Positions 30,105 to 39,484 of a stretch of 64,000 bases of DNA are shown in pieces (position 1 is the stretch's first letter; each line of letters opens with the position of its first letter). Below the pieces are notes generated by a model. That model was not told where the DNA came from. It saw only the letters and a program-made list of their open reading frames with translations, and made no database searches. The stretch is from contig NZ_JAMDGY010000014.1 in the NCBI RefSeq assembly GCF_028656955.1, forward strand, positions 100,105 through 164,104, given 5' to 3'. The position numbers and the translations under genes were made by a program. The DNA comes from Pseudomonas fontis. GTDB lineage: Bacteria; Pseudomonadota; Gammaproteobacteria; Pseudomonadales; Pseudomonadaceae.

Positions 30105-30404
30105 AAAGACCTTGTTGTTATTGTCGGTATTACAGTGAACACACAGGATTCCGTCAGCTGAAGTGCTTGCTATACTCAGCACTTGGCAACCGCATTAATA
30201 AGCTGTTGGCGGAACCCCGTTCCACCCATGCCCTCCTCTGCCCGCCTTGCGCAAGGCGCACGCGGCATGAGCGCATGAACAACCATGACTGTTGCTGCGA
30301 CAGCCGTTAATACCTGGCAACGTAGCCGTGTGCGCAAGTTGCAACTTGCACCCGCTGTGCACACGTCATTGCCAGTGTGACAACTACAACCATCAGGTAA
30401 CACT

Positions 30405-30605
30405 GTGACGAAAGATGAACTGCGCGCGGAACTCGAGCGCCAGGAACAACGTTACAAGGACGTTTACGGCGGTGAAGTCACCACTTACGCCGCCCAGCCA
30501 GATCCAGAGCGCAAGCCTTGGCGCAAACGCGCCAGCATCCTTGATCAGGCTTTCGCTCAGGAACTGCAGAAGATCGAAAAGGAACTCAAGGCCGACGAGC
30601 CCTGA
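30405..30605 (+). CDS. Small conserved hypothetical protein, 66 aa
   Basis: A highly charged 66-residue protein: MTKDELRAELERQEQRYKDV helix, a Pro-containing middle (YAAQPDPERKPWRKRAS), and a C-terminal helix ending LQKIEKELKADEP. No signal peptide or TM helix. Start is the GTG at 30405 with AGGTAA upstream; no in-frame ATG fits. It lies between pcaR and the Pit gene, where I recall a small hypothetical gene in P. putida. Function unknown. Confidence 0.75.
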   Translation: MTKDELRAELERQEQRYKDVYGGEVTTYAAQPDPERKPWRKRASILDQAFAQELQKIEKELKADEP

Positions 30606-30679
30606 ACTGCGCCACGTCGAGCGTTCTGCCAGGCAAGAGGGGCCCTTGAAACGAGGCCCCACGCTCGCGATTGGCCCTG

Positions 30680-30697
30680 AAGTCATCAAACTGTAAT
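30680..30697 (+). promoter_or_regulatory. PHO-box-like repeat upstream of the Pit gene
   Basis: AAGTCAT-CAAA-CTGTAAT: two 7-base repeats with a 4-base spacer matching CTGTCAT at 5 and 6 of 7 positions. It lies 236 bases before the Pit start, in the 328-base gap 30606-30933. That gap otherwise holds only an extended -10-like TGGCATAAT (30892-30900) and no gene. Confidence 0.35.
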
Positions 30698-30933
30698 GGA
30701 TTCTCACAAATTTCATACAGTCGCTTGAGCGCTCCACTTCAAGCTCAAAAAGGGAAATTTCCTATCTAAATCCAAGATTTAGCGAGTTTTCACGGAATTT
30801 TCCCAGCAGGTTGGCAGCGCTTTGCCAGACCTCACGGCCGTCGGGCAATCTCAGCCAATCGCCACCTGGTGCATCGATTACCGGGGATTTCTGGCATAAT
30901 CGCGCCCCCTTATGACCGGGTCAGAAAACCTTC

Positions 30934-32406
30934 ATGATCGATTTATTCAGCGGACTTGATGCTTGGGTACTCGTGAGCCTGCTGCTCGCGTTGACCTTCG
31001 TACTCGCCTTCGAGTTCATCAATGGCTTTCATGACACTGCTAACGCAGTAGCGACTGTCATCTATACCAAAGCCATGCCACCGCACCTCGCTGTGTTCTT
31101 CTCGGGTGTGTTCAACTTCCTCGGCGTGCTGCTCGGCGGTGTCGGCGTGGCCTATGCCATCGTTCACCTGTTGCCGGTAGAAATGCTGATCAATGTGAAC
31201 ACCGGGCACGGCCTGGCCATGGTCTTCTCGTTATTGGCTGCGGCCATTACCTGGAACCTGGGCACCTGGTACTTCGGTATTCCGGCCTCCAGCTCGCACA
31301 CCCTGATCGGTTCGATCCTCGGTGTCGGCCTGGCCAATGCCCTGCTCAACGACATCCCTCTGGGAGATGGCGTGAACTGGGGCAAGGCAATGGACATCGG
31401 CATGTCGCTGGTGGCCTCGCCCCTGGCCGGCTTCGCCGTGGCCGCGCTGGTGTTGCTGGGCCTGAAATGGTGGCGCCCGCTGTCGAAGATGCACAAGACG
31501 CCGGAACAGCGTCGCAAGCTCGACGACAAGAAGCACCCGCCGTTCTGGAACCGTCTGGTGCTGATCATGTCGGCGATGGGCGTGAGCTTCGTGCACGGCT
31601 CCAACGACGGTCAGAAAGGTATCGGCCTGATCATGCTGGTACTGATCGGTATCGTCCCGGCACAGTTCGTACTGGACCTGAACAGCACCACGTACCAGAT
31701 CGAGCGTACCCGTGACGCGACCCTGCACCTGAGCCAGTTCTACCAGCGCAACGAAGCCACCCTGGGTGATTTCCTGGCCCTGGGCAAGGCGAAGGAAGGC
31801 GACCTGCCGGAGCAGTTCCGCTGCAACCCGCAGCAGACCGAGCCGACCATCACCGCCTTGCTGCACTCGCTCAAGGGCGTGACCGACTATCGCGCGCTGT
31901 CGCCTGAGACCCGCGTTGAAGTCCGTCGCTACCTGCTCTGCCTGGACGACACGGCGAAGAAGGTTGGCAAGCTGCCAGGCCTGCAAGCACGTGAAAAGGC
32001 TGACCTGGAAAAACTGCGCAAAGACCTGACCGCGACCACCGAATACGCACCGTTCTGGGTGATCCTGGCCGTAGCACTGGCCCTGGGCCTGGGCACCATG
32101 GTGGGTTGGAAGCGTGTGGTACTGACCATTGGCGAGAAGATCGGCAAGCAGGGCATGACCTATGCCCAGGGCATGTCGGCGCAGATCACTGCGGCGTGTG
32201 CCATCGGCCTGGCGAACGTCTTCAGCCTGCCGGTTTCGACCACTCATGTGCTGTCGTCCGGCGTTGCCGGCACCATGGTGGCGAACAAGAGCGGCCTGCA
32301 AGGCGGCACCGTCAAGACCATCCTGCTGGCCTGGGCACTGACCCTGCCGGCCTCGATGGGCCTGGCTGCCGGCTTGTTCTGGTTGGCTTCGAAAGCGATC
32401 GGCTGA
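30934..32406 (+). CDS. Low-affinity inorganic phosphate transporter, Pit family
   Basis: A 490-residue metal-phosphate:H+ symporter. The two duplicated PHO4 signatures are EFINGFHDTANAVATVIYT near 28 and VSFVHGSNDGQKGIGLIML near 219. About ten TM helices flank a soluble central insert (about 250-365). The length is that of E. coli PitA. The start at 30934 follows a weak ribosome site. Single-gene unit ending in a terminator at 32421. Confidence 0.93.
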   Translation: MIDLFSGLDAWVLVSLLLALTFVLAFEFINGFHDTANAVATVIYTKAMPPHLAVFFSGVFNFLGVLLGGVGVAYAIVHLLPVEMLINVNTGHGLAMVFSLLAAAITWNLGTWYFGIPASSSHTLIGSILGVGLANALLNDIPLGDGVNWGKAMDIGMSLVASPLAGFAVAALVLLGLKWWRPLSKMHKTPEQRRKLDDKKHPPFWNRLVLIMSAMGVSFVHGSNDGQKGIGLIMLVLIGIVPAQFVLDLNSTTYQIERTRDATLHLSQFYQRNEATLGDFLALGKAKEGDLPEQFRCNPQQTEPTITALLHSLKGVTDYRALSPETRVEVRRYLLCLDDTAKKVGKLPGLQAREKADLEKLRKDLTATTEYAPFWVILAVALALGLGTMVGWKRVVLTIGEKIGKQGMTYAQGMSAQITAACAIGLANVFSLPVSTTHVLSSGVAGTMVANKSGLQGGTVKTILLAWALTLPASMGLAAGLFWLASKAIG

Positions 32407-32420
32407 AGTTGAGCTGATTG

Positions 32421-32450
32421 AAAAAGGCGCCTTCGGGCGCCTTTTTCATT
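32421..32450 (+). terminator. Rho-independent terminator after the Pit gene
   Basis: AAAAAGGCGCC-TTCG-GGCGCCTTTTT: perfect stem with an ultra-stable UUCG loop and T-run. Confidence 0.92.
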
Positions 32451-32469
32451 TGGGGATTGAGTTGACCCT

Positions 32470-32560
32470 ATCGCCGGCAAGGCCGGCTCCCACAAGGATC
32501 AGTGACACTGCAATCACTGCAATCACTGCAATCACTGTGGGAGCCGGCCTTGCCGGCGAT
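32470..32560. repeat. REP pair enclosing a 9-bp tandem repeat
   Basis: Inverted GCCGGCCTTGCCGGC-type REPs at 32470-32495 and 32535-32560 between the convergent Pit and HerA-like genes. The loop between them holds three perfect copies of ACTGCAATC (32507-32533) and the start of a fourth. Confidence 0.9.
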
Positions 32561-32570
32561 GAGGCCAACC

Positions 32571-34046
32571 CTACTTGCGCTTGCTACCCAGCAACGAGCC
32601 CATCAACCCACGTACCAACTGCCGCCCGAACTGGTTGGCCGCCTGCCGCACCGCCGACTTGATCGCCTGCCCTGCCGCGCTTTGCAGGAACTCCCCGGCC
32701 TTGTCGGCCAGGCTCTCCTCTGCTGGCGCCTGCGCCTGCGGCGTCACCGGCGCCCCGCCCTTGCGGGCCATCAGGATCTCGTACGCCGACTCCCGATCAA
32801 TCGGCTTGTCATAACGCCCGACCAGCGGCGATGCGGCAATCAACGCCGCCCGCTCGGCCTCGCTCAGCGGCCCGATGCGCGACTGTGGCGGGGCGATCAG
32901 CACGCGCTGGACCATCGCCGGGGTGCCTTTATCCTGCAAGGTGCCGACCAGCGCCTCACCAATTCCCAGGTCCGTCAGGACGCTCAAGGTGTCAAACGCC
33001 GGGTTCGAACGGAACCCGTCAGCCACCGCCCGCAGCGACTTCTGCTCCTTGGCGGTAAACGCCCGCAACCCATGCTGGATGCGCAGCCCCAACTGGGCCA
33101 GGACGTCATCCGGCAGGTCGCTCGGCGATTGCGTGACGAAATACACCCCCACCCCTTTCGAGCGGATCAGCCGCACCACCTGTTCCAGGCGGTCCTGCAA
33201 GGCCTTGGGCGTGCCATTGAACAACAGGTGCGCTTCGTCGAAGAACAACGCCAACACCGGTTTGTCCGCATCCCCGCGCTCCGGCAACTGCTCGAACAAT
33301 TCGGCCAACAGCCACAGCAGGAAGGTCGCATAGACCTTCGGCGCCTCATGCACCAGGCGGCTGGCGTCGAGCAGGTGGATGCGCCCGCGCCCGTCCGCTG
33401 CCGGTTGCAGGATGTCTTGCAGTTGCAGGGCCGGCTCGCCAAACAGGGCTTCGGCGCCTTGCTGCTCCAGCGTGGCCAGGCGTCGCAACAAGGCCTGGCT
33501 GGAACCGCTGGTCATCAACGCGCTGTCTTCGCCGAGCACCTCGGGGTTGTCCTTGAGGTGGCCGAGCAGCGCCTTGAGGTCCTTGATGTCCAGCAACAAC
33601 AAGCCTTCGCGGTCCGCTACCTTGAAAGCGGCATACAGCGCGGCCTGCTGGCTGTCGTTCAATTCGAGCAGGTTGCCCAGCAGCAATGGCCCCATTTCAC
33701 TCAAGGTGGTACGCAGTGGATGACCCGACTGACCATGGATATCCCACAAGGTCACCGGGTAGGCCTGCGCGCGATAGCCCAGCCAGGGCATCCCGGCAAT
33801 CCGTTCAGCCACCTTGCCCTGCAGGTTGCCCACTGCGCCCAGCCCGCAGAGGTCACCCTTGACGTCGGCGGCGAACACCGCCACGCCGGCATCACTGAAT
33901 ACCTCGGCCAGATGTTGCAGGGTGACCGTCTTGCCGGTACCGGTCGCACCGGCCACCAACCCATGCCGATTGGCCAGGCGCATGGCCTGCGCGACCGGCT
34001 GTCCGGTGAGGTCTGCGCCAAGCACGAATTGCGATGAATCAGACAT
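32571..34046 (-). CDS. HerA-like ATPase, DUF853 (YjgR family)
   Basis: A 491-residue P-loop ATPase of the HerA/FtsK superfamily with Walker A GATGTGKT (about 33-40) and a Walker-B-like ALFFDEAHLLFN near 270. It begins QFVLGADLTGQPVAQAMRLANRHGLVAG, as in YjgR. The C-terminal tail is basic with hydrophobic segments (AVRQAANQFGRQLVRGLMGSLLGSKRK). The cellular role is not established; DNA or membrane-associated translocase activity is inferred from the fold. It is divergent from the chemoreceptor. Confidence 0.88.
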   Translation of the reverse strand: MSDSSQFVLGADLTGQPVAQAMRLANRHGLVAGATGTGKTVTLQHLAEVFSDAGVAVFAADVKGDLCGLGAVGNLQGKVAERIAGMPWLGYRAQAYPVTLWDIHGQSGHPLRTTLSEMGPLLLGNLLELNDSQQAALYAAFKVADREGLLLLDIKDLKALLGHLKDNPEVLGEDSALMTSGSSQALLRRLATLEQQGAEALFGEPALQLQDILQPAADGRGRIHLLDASRLVHEAPKVYATFLLWLLAELFEQLPERGDADKPVLALFFDEAHLLFNGTPKALQDRLEQVVRLIRSKGVGVYFVTQSPSDLPDDVLAQLGLRIQHGLRAFTAKEQKSLRAVADGFRSNPAFDTLSVLTDLGIGEALVGTLQDKGTPAMVQRVLIAPPQSRIGPLSEAERAALIAASPLVGRYDKPIDRESAYEILMARKGGAPVTPQAQAPAEESLADKAGEFLQSAAGQAIKSAVRQAANQFGRQLVRGLMGSLLGSKRK

Positions 34047-34064
34047 GTTTTGTCACCCTATGTT

Positions 34065-34091
34065 TAAGCTTTGGCTCGAAACGGCCGATAG
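34065..34091 (+). promoter_or_regulatory. Sigma-28 (FliA)-type promoter for the chemoreceptor gene
   Basis: TAAGCTTT-N11-GCCGATAG, against the consensus TAAAGTTT-N11-GCCGATAA. It lies 124 bases before the chemoreceptor start. This matches flagellar control of chemotaxis genes. Confidence 0.65.
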
Positions 34092-34215
34092 CGATTAGTG
34101 ATAGATCACCAGAAAGACAGGAAAAGCCCGATAAGGACATGGGAAATGCACTGCTTTCAAGCTGCTCTTTGTGCGAACGACCCGGACAACAAAACCTTAG
34201 CGGACCTCACACGCC

Positions 34216-36090
34216 ATGAACAAAAGCCTCCGTTTCAGCCACAAGATTCTGCTGGCCGCCTCACTGATCGTGATGGTCGCTTTCAGCTTGTTCACCTTTT
34301 ACAACGATTACTTGCAGCGTAATGCGATTCGCGAAGATCTGGAAAGTTATCTCGCGGAAATGGGTGAAAGCACTTCGACCAACATCAAGAACCTGTTTGA
34401 TGGGCGCATCCTACTGGTCAACAACGTTGCCCAGAACATCGCCAGCCTGCCGGATAGCGCCGGTACCCTGCTCGGCCAACAGGCATTGGTATCGAGTTTC
34501 CTGACGGTCTACCTGGGTGACGTCAATGGCGGCTTCACCATTCGCCCGCAAACCAAGATGCCTGACGGCTATGACCCGCGTGTCCGGCCTTGGTACAAGG
34601 ACGGCTTGGCCGCCAACGGGCCGATCCTCACCGAACCCTATATTGATGCCAGCACCGGCAAGATGGTGATCTCGGTGGTGGCTACGGCTGCGCGCAATAT
34701 CGGTGTAGTCGGTGGCGACCTGGCCCTGGACGGCCTGAGCGACATCGTCAACTCGCTGAGCATCGGCGGCATGGGCTATGCCTTCCTGGTCAACGACCAA
34801 GGCAAGATCCTCGTGCATCCAGATAAAAACCTGGTGATGAAGACCCTGGCGGACGTGTTCCCGCAGAACACCCCGCGCCTGACCCAGGACATGACCGAGG
34901 TCGAGATCAACGGCCAGACCCGCATCCTCACCTTCACCCCGGTCAAGGGCCTGCCTTCGGCCAACTGGTACATCGGCCTGTCAGTAGACAAAGACAAGGC
35001 CTACTCGATGCTCAGCACCTTCCGCGCCTCGGCGGTGGTCGCGACCCTGGTCGCCGTGGTGATCATCATTGCCCTGCTCGGCCTGCTGATCAGCATGCTC
35101 CTGCAACCGCTGCACACCATGACCCGGGCCATGCAGGACATCGCCCAGGGTGAAGGTGACCTGACCAAGCGCCTGACCATCCACAACCACGACGAATTCG
35201 GCACCCTGGGCAAAGCCTTCAACAGCTTCGTCGAGCGTATCCACACCTCGATCCGTGAAGTGTCCTCAGCCACCGAGCAGGTCAACGAAGTGGCCTTGCG
35301 CGTGGTCAGCGCCTCGAACTCCTCGATGGTCAACTCCGACGAGCAGTCCAACCGCACCAACAGCGTGGCCGCCGCGATCAACCAGCTCGGCGCCGCCGCC
35401 CAGGAAATCGCCCACAACGCCGCGCAGGCATCGCAACAGGCCAGCTCGGCCAAGCACCTGGCCGAAGATGGCCAGCAGGTGGTGGACCGCAGCATCCAGG
35501 CGATGAACCGCCTGTCCGACCTGATCTGCACCTCCAGCGCGCACATCGAGACGCTCAACAGCAAGACCGTGAACATCGGTCAGATTCTTGAAGTGATCAC
35601 CAGCATCTCCCAGCAAACCAACCTGCTGGCGCTCAACGCTGCCATCGAGGCCGCGCGTGCCGGTGAGGCCGGGCGTGGCTTCGCGGTGGTGGCCGATGAG
35701 GTGCGCAACCTGGCCCACCGCACCCAGGAATCGGCGCAGCAAGTTCAGAAGATGATCGAGGAGCTGCAGGTAGGCGCTCGTGAGTCAGTCGATACCATGA
35801 GCGAGAGCCAGCGCCACAGCCAGGACAGCGTATCGATCGCCAACCAGGCCGGTGAGCGCCTGGGCAGCGTGACCGAGCGTATCGGCGAGATCGATGGCAT
35901 GAACCAGTCGGTGGCGACCGCCACCGAGGAACAGACCGCCGTGGTCGACTCGATCAACATGGACATCAACGAGATCAACATGCTCAACCAGGAAGGGGTA
36001 GAAAACCTGCAGTCCACCCTGCGCGCCTGCGCCGACCTGGAACAACAGGCCAGCCGCCTGAAACACCTGGTCGGCAGCTTCCGCATCTGA
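34216..36090 (+). CDS. Methyl-accepting chemotaxis protein with dCache amine/amino-acid sensor
   Basis: A 624-residue transducer: TM1 (about 10-30), periplasmic double-Cache domain to about 270, TM2, HAMP ([25 protein letters not shown]), and a full MA signalling domain with the hairpin tip [24 protein letters not shown]. The ligand pocket shows [10 protein letters not shown], then [10 protein letters not shown] and GGDLALD, the Tyr-Arg-Trp-Tyr-Asp-Asp pattern of amino-acid-binding dCache domains. By position next to pit, yjgR-like, purU and mvaT it corresponds to KT2440 McpG (GABA) and P. aeruginosa PctA/B/C; the exact ligand is unproven. No CheR-tether pentapeptide at the C-terminus. Confidence 0.93.
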   Translation: MNKSLRFSHKILLAASLIVMVAFSLFTFYNDYLQRNAIREDLESYLAEMGESTSTNIKNLFDGRILLVNNVAQNIASLPDSAGTLLGQQALVSSFLTVYLGDVNGGFTIRPQTKMPDGYDPRVRPWYKDGLAANGPILTEPYIDASTGKMVISVVATAARNIGVVGGDLALDGLSDIVNSLSIGGMGYAFLVNDQGKILVHPDKNLVMKTLADVFPQNTPRLTQDMTEVEINGQTRILTFTPVKGLPSANWYIGLSVDKDKAYSMLSTFRASAVVATLVAVVIIIALLGLLISMLLQPLHTMTRAMQDIAQGEGDLTKRLTIHNHDEFGTLGKAFNSFVERIHTSIREVSSATEQVNEVALRVVSASNSSMVNSDEQSNRTNSVAAAINQLGAAAQEIAHNAAQASQQASSAKHLAEDGQQVVDRSIQAMNRLSDLICTSSAHIETLNSKTVNIGQILEVITSISQQTNLLALNAAIEAARAGEAGRGFAVVADEVRNLAHRTQESAQQVQKMIEELQVGARESVDTMSESQRHSQDSVSIANQAGERLGSVTERIGEIDGMNQSVATATEEQTAVVDSINMDINEINMLNQEGVENLQSTLRACADLEQQASRLKHLVGSFRI

Positions 36091-36118
36091 CCCGCAGCGG
36101 GCCACCAGCGAGGCTCAC

Positions 36119-36361
36119 TCAGCTTCGCTGGCGGCTCGCTGGCGCGGGTGTCTCAACGTCCTGCTCAACCTGCGTCGACGGCGATGTGTTAGCCGGGGTC
36201 TCTCCCGCTGCTGTCGCCAGCAGGTCCTGCCAAAGCGCGGCGGCACCGGGGAACTCGGTGCCGTCTTCGCTGTTCAACGCTTCGGGGTCGTAACGGCTCA
36301 GGCAACCCTCACCCAACGTCGGCGGTGCGCTAGCGGTAGCCTTGTCGAGTGGGTCTGCCAT
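36119..36361 (-). CDS. Small hypothetical protein, 80 aa
   Basis: An acidic 80-residue protein with the core GEGCLSRYDPEALNSEDGTEF followed by GAAALWQDLLATAAG; the C-terminal third is Pro/Thr/Ser-rich and looks disordered. One cysteine, no signal peptide. A strong ribosome-binding site (GGGGAGGTAACGCC) before the ATG at 36361 argues that it is expressed. It is 30 bases downstream of purU on the same strand. Function unknown. Confidence 0.75.
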   Translation of the reverse strand: MADPLDKATASAPPTLGEGCLSRYDPEALNSEDGTEFPGAAALWQDLLATAAGETPANTSPSTQVEQDVETPAPASRQRS

Positions 36362-36391
36362 GGCGTTACCTCCCCTGCCCGGGCGGGCGTA

Positions 36392-37243
36392 TCAGTTGAA
36401 CACTACAGTCTTGTTGCCGTGCACCAGCACGCGGTCTTCGAGGTGGTAGCGCAGGCCACGGGCCAACACCATCTTCTCGACGTCACGGCCGAAACGCACC
36501 ATGTCTTCGATGCTGTCGCTGTGGCTGACACGTACCACGTCCTGCTCAATGATCGGGCCGGCATCCAGCTCTTCCGTCACGTAGTGACAGGTCGCGCCAA
36601 TCAGCTTCACGCCCCGCAGCGATGCCTGGTGATACGGCTTGGCCCCGACGAACGACGGCAGGAAGCTGTGGTGGATGTTGATGACTTGCTGGGCGTATGC
36701 CTGGCACAGGTCTGGCGGCAGGATCTGCATGTAGCGCGCCAGTACCACGACGTCAGCCGCATGCTCCTTGACCAGGCGCGAAACTTCGGCGAAGGCCGGT
36801 TGCTTGTCTTTCGGGTCGACCGGTACATGGAAGAACGGAATGCCGTGCCACTCGACCATGCTGCGCAGGTCGTTGTGGTTGGAGATCACGCACGGGATAT
36901 CGCAGTCCAGCTCATCGCTGTGCCAGCGGTGCAGCAGGTCGGCCAGGCAGTGCGACTCGCGACTGGCCATCAGCACTACGCGTTTCTTCTGGTCGGTATC
37001 GGTGATCCGCCAGACCATGGAAAACTCTTCGGCGATCGGCGCAAACGCCTCGCGAAACGCCTCGATACCGAATGGCAGGGTATCGGCGCGGATCTCGTGA
37101 CGCATGAAGAACCAGCCACTCAGGTCATCGGAATGGTGGCTTGCTTCGTTGATCCAGCCGTTATGGGACGCCAGGAAATTACTGACTTTGGCGACGATGC
37201 CGACACGGTCGGGGCAAGCAATCACCAGGCGGTAGGTGCGCAT
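36392..37243 (-). CDS. purU: Formyltetrahydrofolate deformylase
   Basis: A 283-residue hydrolase releasing formate from 10-formyl-THF. N-terminal ACT domain (MRTYRLVIACPDRVGIVAKVSNFL), C-terminal formyltransferase fold with VISNHNDLRSMVEWHGIPF, then LARYMQILPPDLC and NIHHSFLPSFVGAKPYHQA carrying the active-site His/Asp. The ATG at 37243 has GGAGT upstream; an in-frame start at 37267 adds eight unlikely residues. Pseudomonads carry several purU paralogues, some tied to demethylation pathways; this one sits beside mvaT. Confidence 0.94.
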   Translation of the reverse strand: MRTYRLVIACPDRVGIVAKVSNFLASHNGWINEASHHSDDLSGWFFMRHEIRADTLPFGIEAFREAFAPIAEEFSMVWRITDTDQKKRVVLMASRESHCLADLLHRWHSDELDCDIPCVISNHNDLRSMVEWHGIPFFHVPVDPKDKQPAFAEVSRLVKEHAADVVVLARYMQILPPDLCQAYAQQVINIHHSFLPSFVGAKPYHQASLRGVKLIGATCHYVTEELDAGPIIEQDVVRVSHSDSIEDMVRFGRDVEKMVLARGLRYHLEDRVLVHGNKTVVFN

Positions 37244-37551
37244 GAAAGGGACTCCAGAACTTCGCAAAGGCGCACATTCTAACGATTGCCCGGCAAAACT
37301 GCAGTAATGATTGCATGCCGTGCATCCACCTTCACCCAGGGTGCGACAAGGCCTGCAGCGGGGTAAAAAAGCAGTAGCGCAACGAAGTTAATTGTTACCA
37401 AAGGTCAGTAGTGTGTAATTTTCTTACGTTTCTAAACACCTGGCTATTAAAAAGCATTGATACAAATACAGTCTTTAATGTTTACTAGACCCAACTGCCT
37501 GACTATTATTGCAGCACTGTGCCCTGACTTCCCTTTCCCTAGGAATCGCAA

Positions 37552-37929
37552 ATGTCCCTGATCAACGAATACCGCGCTACCGAAGAAGCCATCAAAGAAC
37601 TGCAAGCTCGCCTGGCCAACCTGTCGAACGACGACAAGCTGAAGAAAGAGCTGGAGTTCGAAGGCAAACTGCGCACCCTGATGGGCGAATACTCCAAATC
37701 GCTGCGCGACATCATTGCCCTGCTGGATCCAGAATCCAAGTCGAGCAAATCGCCACGCGGCGCTGTTAAAACCACCGGCACCAAGCGTGCACGTAAGGTT
37801 AAGCAATACAAAAACCCACACAACGGTGAAGTCATCGAAACCAAAGGTGGCAACCACAAGACGCTGAAAGAGTGGAAAGCCAAGTGGGGCGGCGACGTGG
37901 TTGAAGGTTGGGCTACCCTGCTCGGCTAA
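37552..37929 (+). CDS. turA: H-NS-like xenogeneic silencer of the MvaT/TurA family
   Basis: A 125-residue nucleoid protein. The N-terminal coiled-coil dimerisation region is MSLINEYRATEEAIKELQARLANL and on. A basic linker (KTTGTKRARKVKQY) follows, then the C-terminal DNA-binding domain with the minor-groove loop around TKGGNHKTLKEWKAKWG. It binds AT-rich DNA and silences foreign genes. Its 284-base upstream region is itself AT-rich, compatible with autoregulation. In P. putida the member at this locus (next to purU and sbcB) is TurA; mvaT is the P. aeruginosa name. Start ATG 37552, with TAGGAATCG upstream. Confidence 0.93.
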   Translation: MSLINEYRATEEAIKELQARLANLSNDDKLKKELEFEGKLRTLMGEYSKSLRDIIALLDPESKSSKSPRGAVKTTGTKRARKVKQYKNPHNGEVIETKGGNHKTLKEWKAKWGGDVVEGWATLLG

Positions 37930-37976
37930 TCGCCATGTCAGGTAATTGTGCCGTTGCGGCTTAGTTACCTAGCCAT

Positions 37977-38007
37977 AAAAAAACGCCAGCATGCTGGCGT
38001 TTTTTTA
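37977..38007. terminator. Bidirectional terminator between turA and sbcB
   Basis: AAAAAAACGCCAGC-ATGCTGGCGTTTTTTT: T-runs on both strands, serving turA (+) and sbcB (-). Confidence 0.92.
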
Positions 38008-38019
38008 TGGCCTGTCGAT

Positions 38020-39447
38020 TTACAAGCCCAGGCGCTGACGCAAGCCCTGGGCATGTGCCCGCCACTGCCCGAGCAACGCCTGTTGCGTGCTGTCAGCCTG
38101 CGCCCAGGCGCTCTCCAGGGCTTGCTCGAACGCCGCCAGGGTATTCGGCGCACCCATCGCCTCCTCGGTCAGGCGTTGCTGACAGAATTGTTTCCAGCGC
38201 TGCGTCTCTTCACCATTCAAGGTGTCAGCAAAGTTACGCGCGCGGTAGCGGAACAATAATTCCGGTAACCGGGCATCGTCGAACATCCACTGCCCACTGG
38301 CCAGTTGCTGCGGGTCGACCGTGCGCACTTGCTCGCACAAACGACGGTCGCGGTCACCGATAAAGCCGTCATACAGCTGTTGTTCAGGATCTTCACTTGG
38401 GGCAAATTCATCAGCGCTGTAAATGCTCGCCAGTTTGTCCTGCCAGCCTGCTTGCTCACTCACCAATAGATCGGCACGCGCCTGCAACGCCGACATATCC
38501 ACTGCCAATCGTTCACGGTCTTCAGCCCGCAATACGTTCAATGGCGCCAGCACCGGGCAGCGATTGATGTGAATTAATTTTAATGGCACCGGCAATTGCC
38601 CCTCGGCCATTTCCTCGCGCCGGGTGTACAACCGCTGACGTAGAACTTCTGCGTCTTCTGTCAGTAACGGCGTGGCATCAAGGTGCAGATCACAGACTAT
38701 CAACGCATTGCGATTACGCGGGTGCCAGGCCAATGGCAGCACCACCCCCAGGTAATTACGTGCCGCGGAAAACCGCCCGGAAATATGTACCAGTGGCTGT
38801 AGCAGTCGAACTTGATCGAGTACTTTCTGCTTGCTGCGCAATTGGAACAACCAGGCGTACAGCCGTGGTTGCCGGTCGCGAATCAGCCGCGCCAGGGCAA
38901 TAGTCGCGCGCACATCAGACAGCGCCTCGTGCGCCTGGCCGTGGTCGATGCCGTTGGCCGCCGTCAGCAGTTCGAGCTTCAGGCTGACCTTGCCGTCACG
39001 CTGCGGCCACTCGATGCCTTCGGGGCGCAACGCATAAGCGGTGCGTACCGTGTCGATCAGGTCCCAACGGCTGTTGCCGCCCTGCCATTCACGCGCATAG
39101 GGGTCGAAGAAGTTGCGATAGAGGCTGTAGCGGGTCACTTCATCATCGAAGCGCAGGGAGTTGTAGCCCGCGCCACAGGTGCCCGGGCGGGCCAGCTCGG
39201 CGTGTACCCGGGTCATGAACTCGGCTTCGCCCAGGCCTCGCTCGGCCAACTGCGCGGGGCTGATGCCGGTAATCAGGCAGGCAGCCGGGTGCGGCAGGAT
39301 ATCGTCGCTGGGCTGGCAGTAAAGGTTGACCGGGGCCTCGATCTCGTTGAGTTCAAGGTCGGTGCGAATGCCGGCCACTTGCAGTGGCCGGTCGCTGCGC
39401 GGGTTGATCCCGGTGGTTTCGTAGTCGTGCCAGAAAATGGAGCTCAC
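38020..39447 (-). CDS. sbcB: Exodeoxyribonuclease I
   Basis: A 475-residue 3'-5' single-strand DNA exonuclease of the DEDDh superfamily. Exo I motif WHDYETTG (Asp8, Glu10), Exo II around GYNSLRFDDEVTRYSLYRNF, Exo III HEALSDVRATIALA with the catalytic His. The C-terminal SH3-like and helical extension domains account for the rest; the length matches E. coli ExoI. Start ATG 39447 (MSSIFWHDYET). Confidence 0.95.
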   Translation of the reverse strand: MSSIFWHDYETTGINPRSDRPLQVAGIRTDLELNEIEAPVNLYCQPSDDILPHPAACLITGISPAQLAERGLGEAEFMTRVHAELARPGTCGAGYNSLRFDDEVTRYSLYRNFFDPYAREWQGGNSRWDLIDTVRTAYALRPEGIEWPQRDGKVSLKLELLTAANGIDHGQAHEALSDVRATIALARLIRDRQPRLYAWLFQLRSKQKVLDQVRLLQPLVHISGRFSAARNYLGVVLPLAWHPRNRNALIVCDLHLDATPLLTEDAEVLRQRLYTRREEMAEGQLPVPLKLIHINRCPVLAPLNVLRAEDRERLAVDMSALQARADLLVSEQAGWQDKLASIYSADEFAPSEDPEQQLYDGFIGDRDRRLCEQVRTVDPQQLASGQWMFDDARLPELLFRYRARNFADTLNGEETQRWKQFCQQRLTEEAMGAPNTLAAFEQALESAWAQADSTQQALLGQWRAHAQGLRQRLGL

Positions 39448-39484
39448 GGCGGCGTCCTGAACAGAAAGTCGCCACGAGTCTACC

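Noticed and set aside
30098..30310. A 70-codon cysteine-rich frame (MKQRPCCYCRYYS...) before the small gene at 30405
   Set aside because: It starts inside a perfect palindrome, has no ribosome site, and its codon use does not resemble neighbouring genes. Treated as non-coding leader.
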